Below, one piece after another: positions 1 to 7,171 of a stretch of DNA of 64,000 nucleotides. Source of the DNA: Candidatus Heimdallarchaeota archaeon. Lineage in GTDB: Archaea; Asgardarchaeota; Heimdallarchaeia; Heimdallarchaeales; Heimdallarchaeaceae. Both the position numbers and the translations under genes were made by a program. The notes under the pieces are model-generated. The model did not search any database. It worked only from the letters and a program-made list of their open reading frames with translations, and had not been told where the DNA came from. Position 1 is the stretch's first letter. Each line of letters opens with the position of its first letter. Location: positions 1 through 64,000 of the forward strand of contig JABCTC010000009.1 of assembly GCA_018238545.1 (NCBI GenBank). The letters run 5' to 3'.

Positions 1-165
1 ATGGACAACTAGAGGGAGTTTAGCTTTAAATAAAGAAATTGTTATAGCTTTATTTCAGTTTCACTATAGTTTCACAAAATTATTTTGGGGAATTCTTATT
101 AATATTGACACGAATAGCCGAATCTGTTGTATTTTCTTGTACAATAGTAAAAATGGTGAATAAGT

Positions 166-675
166 ATGAAAACTAAAAAGAAAGTAATATTACTAGGAAT
201 GCTAGTTCTACTTTGATCCTTATCCATCGGAATGACTACTACTCAAGCTAAACCTAATAGAACTGTGATTGACTTTGCCTTTGATTTGCATGTTTCTGGA
301 GATGCAGAACGTATATGGGAAACTGGTTCTGGAATATGGCAAATCAGAAACACACCCCATATTGGTAGTGTTTTATCAAGTGAATCAGGAATTGACGGTA
401 CATTTTTCTACCTTGGAAATCTCATTCTTTTCGATGATTTGTTTAACCCTACAACCTTTAATAGTATAGGTGGTGGAATTTTCGAATTCACAGGAACCTA
501 CTGGGGAGAAGAAGCAGGATTTACTGGCAAATTGCATTTTACAATATTTGAATGGTATGGAACTGGATATTTCAACGTTCAAGGCAGTGGCGCTTTTGAG
601 GGTATGCATCTCAAAGGCACTTATGAAGGCTACCTTGGAGGAGTATACGACGCTCAACTAGTGATCTGGAACTAA
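166..675 (+). CDS. Secreted beta-rich protein of unknown function, signal peptide interrupted by TGA
   Basis: Reading from ATG 166 gives a classic signal peptide: a lysine-rich n-region (MKTKKK), a hydrophobic core (VILLGMLVLL) and an Ala-Lys cleavage-like site after TTTQA. A TGA codon sits in the core at 214-216. A GGTGA ribosome-binding-like sequence lies 7 nt before ATG 166, so this is the natural start; ATG 232, after the stop, would leave the protein with no signal peptide. The mature part, about 140 residues, is rich in Gly, Phe, Tyr and Thr with alternating strand-like patterns (GSGAFEGMHLKGTYEGY), as in small extracellular beta barrels. I do not recognise the family. It is a recent nonsense mutation, a recoded stop or a sequence error. 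Confidence 0.6.
214..216 (+). other. In-frame TGA inside signal peptide
   Basis: Codon 17 of the frame opened by ATG 166 is TGA. The hydrophobic core reads on directly after it (SLSIGM), so the interruption is a point change and not a frameshift. No selenocysteine insertion hairpin was recognised in the short 3' flank, and other genes here use TGA as a normal stop. Confidence 0.7.
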
Positions 676-776
676 ACACGTTCCTTTCTCTTTTTTTTCT
701 AAGTTTTGTAAAAAACTTCTTTATGGTTTATTTGTATTGTAATAAAATATAAAACTACTAGTGAATATGCCAGTAT

Positions 777-1001
777 ATGAATGTAAAACTAGAGACTTCT
801 TTGAAGTGTCCTTTCTGTGGAGAAGAAGAAATGGTACTTATGCCAACTGACAAATGCATAAGAAGGTATGTTTGTAGAAATTGTAAAGTTGTTCTAGAAC
901 CAAAGGACAAAGATTGTTGTGTTTTTTGTAGTTATGCTAAAGATAAATGCCCTTCAATGCAAGAAGAAAGTGATAGTGGCGATTCAAAGCTTCATTTGTG
1001 A
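777..1001 (+). CDS. Small cysteine-rich zinc-binding-like protein
   Basis: A 74-residue protein with CxxC pairs at CPFCG and CRNC, then the motif DCCVFCSY followed by KDKCP. This resembles a widespread small bacterial protein whose hallmark is GDCCVFCSYG..PCP, recalled as being found near metal-resistance genes; its function is unproven. The cysteines suggest one or two bound zinc ions or another metal. A TATA-like AAATATAAA lies about 25-30 nt upstream, so the transcript is probably leaderless. It stands alone between the secreted protein and the MFS gene, with a short T-rich stretch before it. Confidence 0.7.
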   Translation: MNVKLETSLKCPFCGEEEMVLMPTDKCIRRYVCRNCKVVLEPKDKDCCVFCSYAKDKCPSMQEESDSGDSKLHL

Positions 1002-1097
1002 ATTATTTTTCATAATTTCTTTTCTCTCATAATCATCATTTCATACGCGCTAAGAAATAATTTACTTTCAAAAATTTCTAACACAAACTTTTAGAGC

Positions 1098-1103
1098 ATA
1101 TAT
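1098..1103 (+). promoter_or_regulatory. TATA-like box of the MFS gene
   Basis: ATATAT begins 23 nt before ATG 1121, which is archaeal TATA-to-start spacing for a leaderless mRNA. No Shine-Dalgarno sequence precedes the ATG. Confidence 0.45.
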
Positions 1104-1120
1104 CTTAACCCACCATATCC

Positions 1121-2443
1121 ATGCCAGATGCAAAGATTGAGGATTTTTCCAAAGAAATTTCTCTTAAAGAGGATTTAATTGAAGAGGAATTGATTGATGA
1201 GGATGAACAAGATATTAAAAAAGAGGAAGCTGTTGCTCTTTATTCAAGATCTATGGCTTTTAGTATCTCATATGGTTTAGTTAGTCCTTTTGTTTCTTTT
1301 ATCGCATTGACCATGGGCGCTACAGCTGGTATTCTCGCATGGATTCAGGCTATAGCTAATCTTTTACGTCAGTTTCTAGACCCAATTTTTGGTAGACTTT
1401 CTGATATTTCTAGACGAAGAATCCCCTTTATTGTTGTATCAACTGTAACTTGGATTTTACCTTACGCATTTCTTTTCTGGGTTAAATCTCCACTTTACAT
1501 TATCCTTATAGTAGCTGCAGTAAATATTCTGATGAGTTTAGGTAATCCTGCTTGGATAGCTCTGCAAAATGAGCTCTTTCCAGCTAGAGTAAGAGGAAAG
1601 CTAACAGGAAGAGTAACATGGTTTGGTTCTTTTGGGAGTATGATAGCTACTTTATTTACGGGAATAGTTTTGACCTATGCATTTGAAGATATAGATTATC
1701 AGCAAACCATACTTATCCCAGTTGCTTTAGGTCTGATTATATCGATATTAGCAGTTATACCATTCAGAAAAATCGAGGAGCCTTTATTAAGGGTAGGTGC
1801 AACAATAGAAAAGGAAACTCAACCATTAAGAGAGAATCTAAAGGAAGTATTTCGAAATAAACCTTTTAGAAAATTTGTCATTCTATACTCAGTTTTCGGG
1901 ATATTTTGGACTTTTTCTTGGCCTCTTTTCAGTATTAAACAAGTAAATATTCTACATGCTAACCCTGTTCAAATAGCTATCCTTGAAATTGTTTTTTCTG
2001 TTACATCACTTCTTTTCATTTTGCTTGGTGCTAAAGTTGCAGATAAAGTGGGAAGAACAAAACTAGTATTTCTCAATAGAGCGTGTTTGTTTCTCTTTCC
2101 TTTGCTGTACATCTTTGCAACAGAAGTTTGGCACCTTTACTTAGTTCATTTTCTTGTTTCTAGTCTTTTCAGTTTTGGCTTTGCAGGTGTAAATGCTTAC
2201 ATACTCGATCTTGTTCCTAAGAAAAATAGTGGTTTGTACATTGGCGTTTTAAGCATGGCTACTGGAATTTGCTATTTCATTGGTACATTGCTAGGAGGCT
2301 ATTTTGTTGAAATACTACTTAATTGGTATTCTCTTGAAGTATCCTTGACAATTGCCCTTGCTTTTGTTTCAGGAATAAGGTTCTTACTTAGCTTTATGTT
2401 TCTCAGTTTGAAAGAGGTCAAGCAGTTTTCTAACAAAAAATGA
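1121..2443 (+). CDS. MFS transporter
   Basis: A 440-residue integral membrane protein with about 12 hydrophobic segments after an acidic cytoplasmic tail of roughly 40 residues (many Glu and Asp). The loop between helices 2 and 3 has the major facilitator motif A shape, GRLSDISRRR at residues 91-100, and the equivalent loop of the second half reads GAKVADKVGRTK. This places it in the major facilitator superfamily, with cytoplasmic-membrane transport driven by an ion gradient; the substrate cannot be read. The length is normal for the family. It is apparently monocistronic with its own TATA-like box, and its neighbours give no hint of substrate. Confidence 0.85.
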   Translation: MPDAKIEDFSKEISLKEDLIEEELIDEDEQDIKKEEAVALYSRSMAFSISYGLVSPFVSFIALTMGATAGILAWIQAIANLLRQFLDPIFGRLSDISRRRIPFIVVSTVTWILPYAFLFWVKSPLYIILIVAAVNILMSLGNPAWIALQNELFPARVRGKLTGRVTWFGSFGSMIATLFTGIVLTYAFEDIDYQQTILIPVALGLIISILAVIPFRKIEEPLLRVGATIEKETQPLRENLKEVFRNKPFRKFVILYSVFGIFWTFSWPLFSIKQVNILHANPVQIAILEIVFSVTSLLFILLGAKVADKVGRTKLVFLNRACLFLFPLLYIFATEVWHLYLVHFLVSSLFSFGFAGVNAYILDLVPKKNSGLYIGVLSMATGICYFIGTLLGGYFVEILLNWYSLEVSLTIALAFVSGIRFLLSFMFLSLKEVKQFSNKK

Positions 2444-2524
2444 GATAGTACCCTCTATCATTTTAAAATTCTTACAAATTTGGAGAGAAGAATTTTTGAT
2501 TAACAGCAATTATCTATCAAAAAA

Positions 2525-2779
2525 TCAATAGTTGGACTTAATTTTTTCTGTTAAATCATTATTACTTGTTTTCATATATCCTGTTTCTTCAACATTTTCA
2601 AACAGTATATCCAAATCTTCTCTTTTTACTGGAGAGCACACTGGACAATAAGCATTACAATAACTCCCATGTTCTATTATGTCTTCCAAATACTGATGAT
2701 TTGAATAATAAGGGAATTTACACTCCCATTCTTCTCCACATTGGTCACATTCGTGTTTGCATTTTAACATTTTTTCCAC
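2525..2779 (-). CDS. Small zinc-finger-like protein
   Basis: An 84-residue protein with Cys/His clusters (CKHECDQCGEEWEC and CNAYCPVC) that would form two metal-binding knuckles, and an acidic, polar C-terminus. No family is recognised. A GGTGGAAAA sequence just before the ATG is a plausible ribosome-binding site. It runs opposite to the upstream MFS gene, and the two are convergent with an AT-rich gap of about 80 bp between them. Real coding is supported by the ordered CxxC spacing, but the function is unknown. Confidence 0.6.
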   Translation of the reverse strand: MEKMLKCKHECDQCGEEWECKFPYYSNHQYLEDIIEHGSYCNAYCPVCSPVKREDLDILFENVEETGYMKTSNNDLTEKIKSNY

Positions 2780-3073
2780 CTATTCTATTTTCTTATTTTA
2801 TGACAGCATCATAATCAACTTTGAATGATTTTTCCTACTTCTCTTGATCTTCTTGACCAGAGCAAATGATTGCTTCGTAAAGCTCTAAAACCGTTATGAT
2901 GCATTCATAACTAGCGGGTTTTTAACGTTTATGTCGATATTTCGTATACATTACAATAGATTTGAATATTTAAATACTTTTTCATCAAAAGATTCATCTA
3001 AATTAGCCCTAATCTTTAATCTGATGGAACAACAAAGAGATTCAAGGAAAAAAGAGCGCGTTTCCATCTTTTC
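2780..3073. other. Intergenic stretch with no convincing gene
   Basis: An AT-rich region upstream of the minus-strand zinc-finger gene. A 28-codon minus-strand open segment around 2835-2921 has a protein-like composition (LELYEAIICSG) but no start and no partner. It may be decayed coding sequence. No RNA gene or repeat is seen. Confidence 0.4.
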
Positions 3074-3259
3074 TTATAAAATTTCTATGAGAACTTCTTC
3101 AGATTCTCTTATTTTTTTGTACTTTGACCTTTTCAATCTGTCTGAAACAGATTGTTGAGATATTTTAAGTCTCTTAGATACTTCTCTTTTTGCTATATTT
3201 TTGGAGAAAATATATATAATCTCATAATAACCAAAGTAAACAAAAATAAAAAGTGACAA
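3074..3259 (-). pseudogene. Relic of a SatD-like C-terminal helix-turn-helix
   Basis: A 61-residue open segment starting at TTG 3259, with an upstream in-frame stop only seven codons earlier. It ends in a clear helix-turn-helix, EVSKRLKISQQSVSDRLKRS, followed by KKIRESEEVLIEIL. This resembles the C-terminal end of SatD-family proteins, which finish with a sigma-like helix-turn-helix. The roughly 150 residues expected before it are missing: the DNA upstream on this strand is the antisense of the methyltransferase-like gene. It is therefore best read as the leftover 3' end of a lost gene. The family assignment is from memory and moderate at best. Confidence 0.4.
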
Positions 3260-3262
3260 TAA

Positions 3263-3934
3263 ATGAACTGGAAAGAACTATCAACGAAAGTATTGTTAAT
3301 TTTGAGTTCAATTTAGGTATATATTCCTATAGTAGCAGGTATCGTCACAATAATGTGGTATTTAATTCCAACAGCTTACATTTCATGGTACATCTTTCTT
3401 TCTACTCCTACAAATATGTGGGCAGAAATGATATATGTCCTTCCACCAAAATTATATGTTTTTAAAATTATTTTTTGTATATTGATCATTATCACAGGTA
3501 TTTATCTTTTAATTCGGGGGTTGATAGAACTAGTTATTGATCGAAAAAATGATATTAACATCTCAAAAAATGGTCTCTATAAATATATTCGTCATCCACA
3601 GAATTTGGGAATAATACTAATATCTCTTTTTTTTGTTTTATGGACACAATTTCGTGTGGGTGATTTTCTTTCCTGGTTATTATTCACATTAATTATAATC
3701 ATATGGTCTGATCTTGAAGAAATGAAATTAGTGAAAACATACCCAGAAGAATACACTGAATACCGGAAGACTACTGGATTTTTCTTTCCAAGAATAATTG
3801 AAAAAAGAAAACATCGAAGTACTGATTGGAAATATTATCTTTTTAGATATCTTATCTTCATTTGTATTTATTCTATAATTGTGGTTGCCATGTATTTAAT
3901 TACACAATATTTCCCAGGAATTACAGTCAAATAA
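3263..3934 (+). CDS. Isoprenylcysteine methyltransferase-like membrane protein, amber-interrupted
   Basis: The continuous stretch from ATG 3353 encodes 193 residues with about five hydrophobic helices and the signature of the ICMT/PEMT methyltransferase superfamily: GLYKYIRHPQNLG in the middle and EEMKLVKTYPEEYTEYRK near the end (the E..L...YP.EY..Y pattern). These enzymes methylate lipids or C-terminal isoprenylcysteine using S-adenosylmethionine. The frame extends upstream to ATG 3263, giving MNWKELSTKVLLILSSI, then TAG at 3314-3316, then VYIPIVAGIVTI. That rebuilds a first membrane helix split only by the stop. The downstream part may be translated alone or the gene may be dead. Substrate unknown. 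Confidence 0.65.
3314..3316 (+). other. In-frame TAG inside first membrane helix
   Basis: TAG is codon 18 counted from ATG 3263, in the same frame as the methyltransferase-like ORF, with hydrophobic sequence on both sides. No pyrrolysine genes are visible in this window. Confidence 0.6.
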
Positions 3935-3998
3935 GATAAGAACTCTCTTTCATTATTTAACTTAGAAATATGGGAGATTGACGAAAAAAATATAAGAC

Positions 3999-4124
3999 TT
4001 ATGCTAAATATAGAATTAATTCATATTTCCATAACAATACTTTGATTAGTAATCCTAGAAGAATCGATAAAGTTAGATTAACTATTGTTCCTACTAGATA
4101 ATAATCTCGTTTGGGGGTATTTAT
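3999..4124 (-). pseudogene. Relic of a DUF3307-like membrane-protein C-terminus
   Basis: Forty-one codons without a start codon read KRDYYLVGTIVNLTLSILL and continue GLLIKVLLWKYE, a charged residue pair followed by one membrane helix. This matches my recollection of the C-terminal end of DUF3307 proteins (EYYLIGTLLSF...). In many bacteria DUF3307 genes sit next to satD, and a SatD-like relic lies on the same strand 740 bp downstream. The upstream part is absent. The rest of the roughly 290-bp gap 3935-4228 shows nothing else I can support. Confidence 0.35.
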
Positions 4125-4228
4125 TTAATTATCACTAGAAAAAAGTAAATATTAATTCACTAGTCTGATGGAAAAATATCTCTTGAAGAATTATTTTTTT
4201 AAACTAATGCTAAGGCAATTGACTTAGA

Positions 4229-5254
4229 ATGACTGATACTGTTTGTGCTTACTTACTAGGTAGTGAACCATCTATGCGTGAACAATTAGCTAGACAACTT
4301 GGTAAGAAAGGAACTTCTTCTGATGTTTGTTTATACAATTATGACAAAGATTTCACACTGGAGGTGGTAGACCCCTTACGGTATCCTGACAAACCACTTA
4401 CAATGTTCCAAACTATTTTCATGACAGATGTACCCATAGTCTTGATTCCGATAACAGGTCCTGATATACATACAGCAGAATTCGGATTACTTCTTGAATC
4501 ACTAGGTTTTGCAAATGGTATTATAGCAGTTGTTCATGAAGGAGAATATTTTGATAACCTTCAAATTGAGCAGAAAATCCAAAAAATGTTTTCCAATCTT
4601 CTCTTGAACAATTATCCGATTTTGAATGTTGATTTAACAAAAGGAGAAACTGTTAATGAGCTGAAAATAATGATTAAAGAAAAATCATCTTCTAGACCTT
4701 CATTCTTGTGGGCAGAAAAAGATCATTCAAGAGTAGATATTGATCATGTTTTTCCAGTTAAGGGTATAGGAACAGTTATTCTTGGCAGAGTTAGAGCAGG
4801 CAACTTGAAAAGAGGAGAAACATTACATGTTTTTCCCTCAAAAAGAAACTGTATACTGCGCTCAATTCAAATAAGTGATGTAGATTATAATGATGCTGAA
4901 ACAGGAAAAAGAGTAGGGCTTGCTCTTCGTGGATTATTACCAAAAGATGTTCAGAGAGGCTTTGTTCTTTCGAATAGTATCAGCTGGACTATCTCTTCAG
5001 AATTAGACGTAAAGTTGCGTGTTGCTCCTTACTCTAAACTACCTGAAGAAGGTAAAACAAGGCATTTGATTGTTGGTCTCCATGCAGTACCTGCAAAGGT
5101 TTTAACATGTGCTTCAATCAAGGATGAAGAACCAGATATGTTTTGTATTTCATTAAAATTAGATCAAGAAATAGCTTTCTTCCATGAAGAACCTGCATTA
5201 CTGATTGATTTGAATGGTAAACCTAAAACGATTGGGTATTGTCTATTGATATAA
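4229..5254 (+). CDS. SelB/EF-Tu-like protein with degenerate GTPase domain
   Basis: A 341-residue protein. Residues 170-255 look like domain II of translational GTPases (VFPVKGIGTVILGRVRAG and KRGETLHVFP), closest in feel to SelB and EF-Tu. Residues 1-150 keep an alternating strand-helix pattern but lack the P-loop GxxxxGK[ST], the DxxG and the NKxD motifs; GKKGTSSD at 25-32 does not fit a P-loop. So it probably does not hydrolyse GTP in the usual way. Similar pseudo-GTPases annotated as EF-Tu domain 2 proteins occur in methanogens (recalled, not checked). A TTTTTAAA box lies about 30 nt upstream. Its role is unknown; translation or RNA binding is the reasonable guess. Confidence 0.7.
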   Translation: MTDTVCAYLLGSEPSMREQLARQLGKKGTSSDVCLYNYDKDFTLEVVDPLRYPDKPLTMFQTIFMTDVPIVLIPITGPDIHTAEFGLLLESLGFANGIIAVVHEGEYFDNLQIEQKIQKMFSNLLLNNYPILNVDLTKGETVNELKIMIKEKSSSRPSFLWAEKDHSRVDIDHVFPVKGIGTVILGRVRAGNLKRGETLHVFPSKRNCILRSIQISDVDYNDAETGKRVGLALRGLLPKDVQRGFVLSNSISWTISSELDVKLRVAPYSKLPEEGKTRHLIVGLHAVPAKVLTCASIKDEEPDMFCISLKLDQEIAFFHEEPALLIDLNGKPKTIGYCLLI

Positions 5255-5392
5255 ACTATTATTTCTATTAATAATCACAAATACTTCACTTATACTGTAA
5301 ATAGAATTACACTAGAACGGCCATATATGGATTACCAGCCCTTTTTACACAATGTTTAAATAATTTCAGCAGTTTATTTTTGCATTTCAACA

Positions 5393-5755
5393 ATGAAAAC
5401 ATGTCCTAATTGCAACGCTGAACTCAAAACATCATCAATTTTTTGTACAGAATGCGGATTTAGTTTTGATTCTGTAGAAAAAAAACCTGAAACTATTTCA
5501 CAACCAAATTATGCTACAGCTACTCCAGTGCAACCCTCATTTCAACCTTCAAACATAAGTGGTCCTGTCTATCCAGGAGCTTGTAACAAATGTAAGTTAC
5601 TATTTCCAGCTGGAACATTTACTTGTTTTAGATGTAATGATCCTTTAACTTTTATTGTAGATGTTCCTCCTGCGATTAAGAATAAAATTCCGCCTACAGG
5701 GCTTGATCTAACTAGCTTTTCAAGATCATCATCTAGTAGCAGTGGAAAAGGATGA
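5393..5755 (+). CDS. Double zinc-ribbon protein, apparently truncated before its membrane helix
   Basis: Two four-cysteine ribbons are visible: C4/C7/C18/C21 and C64/C67/C78/C81, joined by a Gln/Pro/Ser-rich linker. The second ribbon is homologous to that of the next gene (YPGACNKCKL versus HPDACSKCNL). That gene ends in a membrane helix, whereas this one stops at a TGA (5753-5755) after a serine run. The same frame then continues for 25 codons that encode just such a helix. The ancestral protein was therefore almost surely a C-terminally anchored zinc-ribbon protein with the ribbons in the cytoplasm. Function unknown. Confidence 0.75.
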   Translation: MKTCPNCNAELKTSSIFCTECGFSFDSVEKKPETISQPNYATATPVQPSFQPSNISGPVYPGACNKCKLLFPAGTFTCFRCNDPLTFIVDVPPAIKNKIPPTGLDLTSFSRSSSSSSGKG

Positions 5756-5833
5756 GCCTACTGGGCTATGAGAATAGTGATGTTTCTTATCTTATCTGCA
5801 GTAGTATCCGTATTAGTGATGATTTTTGGATAG
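5753..5833 (+). other. In-frame TGA followed by a membrane-helix-encoding extension
   Basis: After TGA 5753-5755 the frame reads AYWAMRIVMFLILSAVVSVL and ends VMIFG before TAG at 5831-5833. A 20-residue hydrophobic helix in exactly the place where the neighbouring paralogue has one is unlikely by chance. It is either readthrough or a recent nonsense mutation. Confidence 0.6.
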
Positions 5834-5885
5834 TTTAGTGATATCTATATTTTGTCAATAACCAATATTTGTATCTTCATTTTAG

Positions 5886-6311
5886 ATGAAAGAACTAATG
5901 TCAGAAAAGAAAATCTGTTCTAATTGCAGTTCTGCTAATCAAGAAAATGCTGCTGTTTGTGCAGTTTGCAGAGTTTCATTTGATATTGAGGATTTAGCGG
6001 ATAGTGAATTTAATGATATTCTTGAAAAAGAAATACATGCTCACAGATCAGAATATAGCGGTTCTATTCATCCAGATGCTTGCTCAAAGTGTAATTTAGT
6101 TTTCAGATCAGGTGCTCGAAATTGTAGAAAATGTGATGCACTATTAACTCCAATCAAATTACCTAATAATGTAATTGAAGAGCTACCTATTGAAGGGAAA
6201 GCATTCAAAGAAATCTATCGTAAAAATAACATATTATTCTGGTTTTCACGAATATCTATACTAGTATTGTTTTTTGGAATCATTAGTTTAATTGTTTCGT
6301 TATTAGCTTGA
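5886..6311 (+). CDS. Tail-anchored double zinc-ribbon protein
   Basis: A 141-residue protein with ribbons C11/C14/C25/C28 and C66/C69/C80/C83 and a C-terminal membrane helix at about residues 115-141 with no tail behind it. The ribbons would face the cytoplasm. It is a tandem duplicate of the preceding gene and part of a run of four small zinc-ribbon/membrane genes before carS. The start could equally be ATG 5901, which begins five residues later. There is no enzymatic motif; such proteins may act as protein- or nucleic-acid-binding adaptors at the membrane (inference). Confidence 0.75.
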   Translation: MKELMSEKKICSNCSSANQENAAVCAVCRVSFDIEDLADSEFNDILEKEIHAHRSEYSGSIHPDACSKCNLVFRSGARNCRKCDALLTPIKLPNNVIEELPIEGKAFKEIYRKNNILFWFSRISILVLFFGIISLIVSLLA

Positions 6312-6402
6312 TGAGATTGAACGACTTAGATAATTCCTCTTGTTAGAAAGAAAAAATTATAAGTGAATGAAACACCATTAAATAGCAAATAAAGTGAAGT
6401 CG

Positions 6403-6756
6403 ATGAGTTCTACTACTAGCCAATCCACTTTCAGAAAAAGAATTCTTCCGATTTTCAGTTTTGTTTTTGGACCAATTTTGATTTCTGTAGGCATTTTTGT
6501 TCCTAATATCTTATGGAAAATTATTTTCATTGTTGTAGGTTCAAGCCTTGTAATAAGTTTATATCTTTCCAGAAGAACTAACCCTGTTTCAGCCCAAGAG
6601 TTGTGTCCTGCTTGCCATGGTTCAGGGTCAGTTAAAAATCAATCAGATCAGCTTTCTGAGCATTTTGTCAAGAGTTGCTTAAGTTACAAAGCAACAACTA
6701 GAACTTGTGGAATGTGTGAGGGTACAGGTAAAAGGAAACAACAATTATCAGAATGA
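6403..6756 (+). CDS. Two-helix membrane protein with DnaJ-type zinc motifs
   Basis: A 117-residue protein starting at ATG 6403; a GTG at 6394 is possible. Residues 13-33 and 36-55 are two membrane helices. The C-terminal domain carries CPACHGSG (C68, C71) and CGMCEGTG (C102, C105), the CxxCxGxG zinc-binding pattern of DnaJ/Hsp40 central domains. That module binds unfolded chains or serves as a structural zinc centre. No J domain is present. It lies in the same direction as the flanking zinc-ribbon genes, with 30-90 bp gaps. Function unknown. Confidence 0.7.
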   Translation: MSSTTSQSTFRKRILPIFSFVFGPILISVGIFVPNILWKIIFIVVGSSLVISLYLSRRTNPVSAQELCPACHGSGSVKNQSDQLSEHFVKSCLSYKATTRTCGMCEGTGKRKQQLSE

Positions 6757-6794
6757 GTAATTGATTCTACGGAAGCTTTTTAGGAGTCTATAGA

Positions 6795-7130
6795 TTGAAA
6801 TTACATGTGACATTGAGATTCTGTGAAAACTGCCATACTCAAGTAGAGGATGATGCAACATTTTGTTTTGAATGTGGACATGAACTCAAACTTCAAAAAC
6901 TCAATTCTTCTGCTAAACAGTCTACAGAAATCGGTAACCATATCCCTCTAACTGTTCGCAATGTAAGCACACCTAGCGAGCGTATGTACGCACAACAAGA
7001 TATGTACGGCAAACAGCAAAGAAAGAATTATAGACGCAAAAGACTGTCGTCAAAAATGATTTCGCGAATAATTAGTTTTGCTATAATGATGGCTATAATT
7101 TACACATTAGGTTACGTCTTTTTCGATTAA
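6795..7130 (+). CDS. Zinc-ribbon protein with C-terminal membrane helix
   Basis: A 111-residue protein. The ribbon CENC...CFEC (C10, C13, C24, C27) is at the N-terminus, a basic linker (RKNYRRKRLSSK) precedes one membrane helix at about 87-108, and almost nothing follows, so it is tail-anchored with the ribbon in the cytoplasm. The start is chosen as TTG 6795 because TTAGGAG lies 8 nt before it, a good ribosome-binding site; GTG 6807 and TTG 6813 are alternatives. It is the fourth zinc protein in this run and ends 41 bp before carS. Confidence 0.7.
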   Translation: MKLHVTLRFCENCHTQVEDDATFCFECGHELKLQKLNSSAKQSTEIGNHIPLTVRNVSTPSERMYAQQDMYGKQQRKNYRRKRLSSKMISRIISFAIMMAIIYTLGYVFFD

Positions 7131-7171
7131 ATTTTTGAAAATTTTATAACTAACCATATTTACGTAGTGGT

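Noticed and set aside
2835..2921. 28-codon minus-strand segment with protein-like composition (LELYEAIICSG)
   Set aside because: No start codon, too short to identify, no homologue recognised; could be decayed coding sequence but cannot be supported.
2931..3158. 75-codon plus-strand open frame
   Set aside because: Composition is that of AT-rich noise, it overlaps the minus-strand SatD-like segment, which has a much better motif, and it has no family signature or ribosome-binding site.
3253..3465. 70-codon plus-strand frame starting at GTG 3253
   Set aside because: Out of frame with the membrane methyltransferase-like gene, which explains the region better once the in-frame TAG is recognised.
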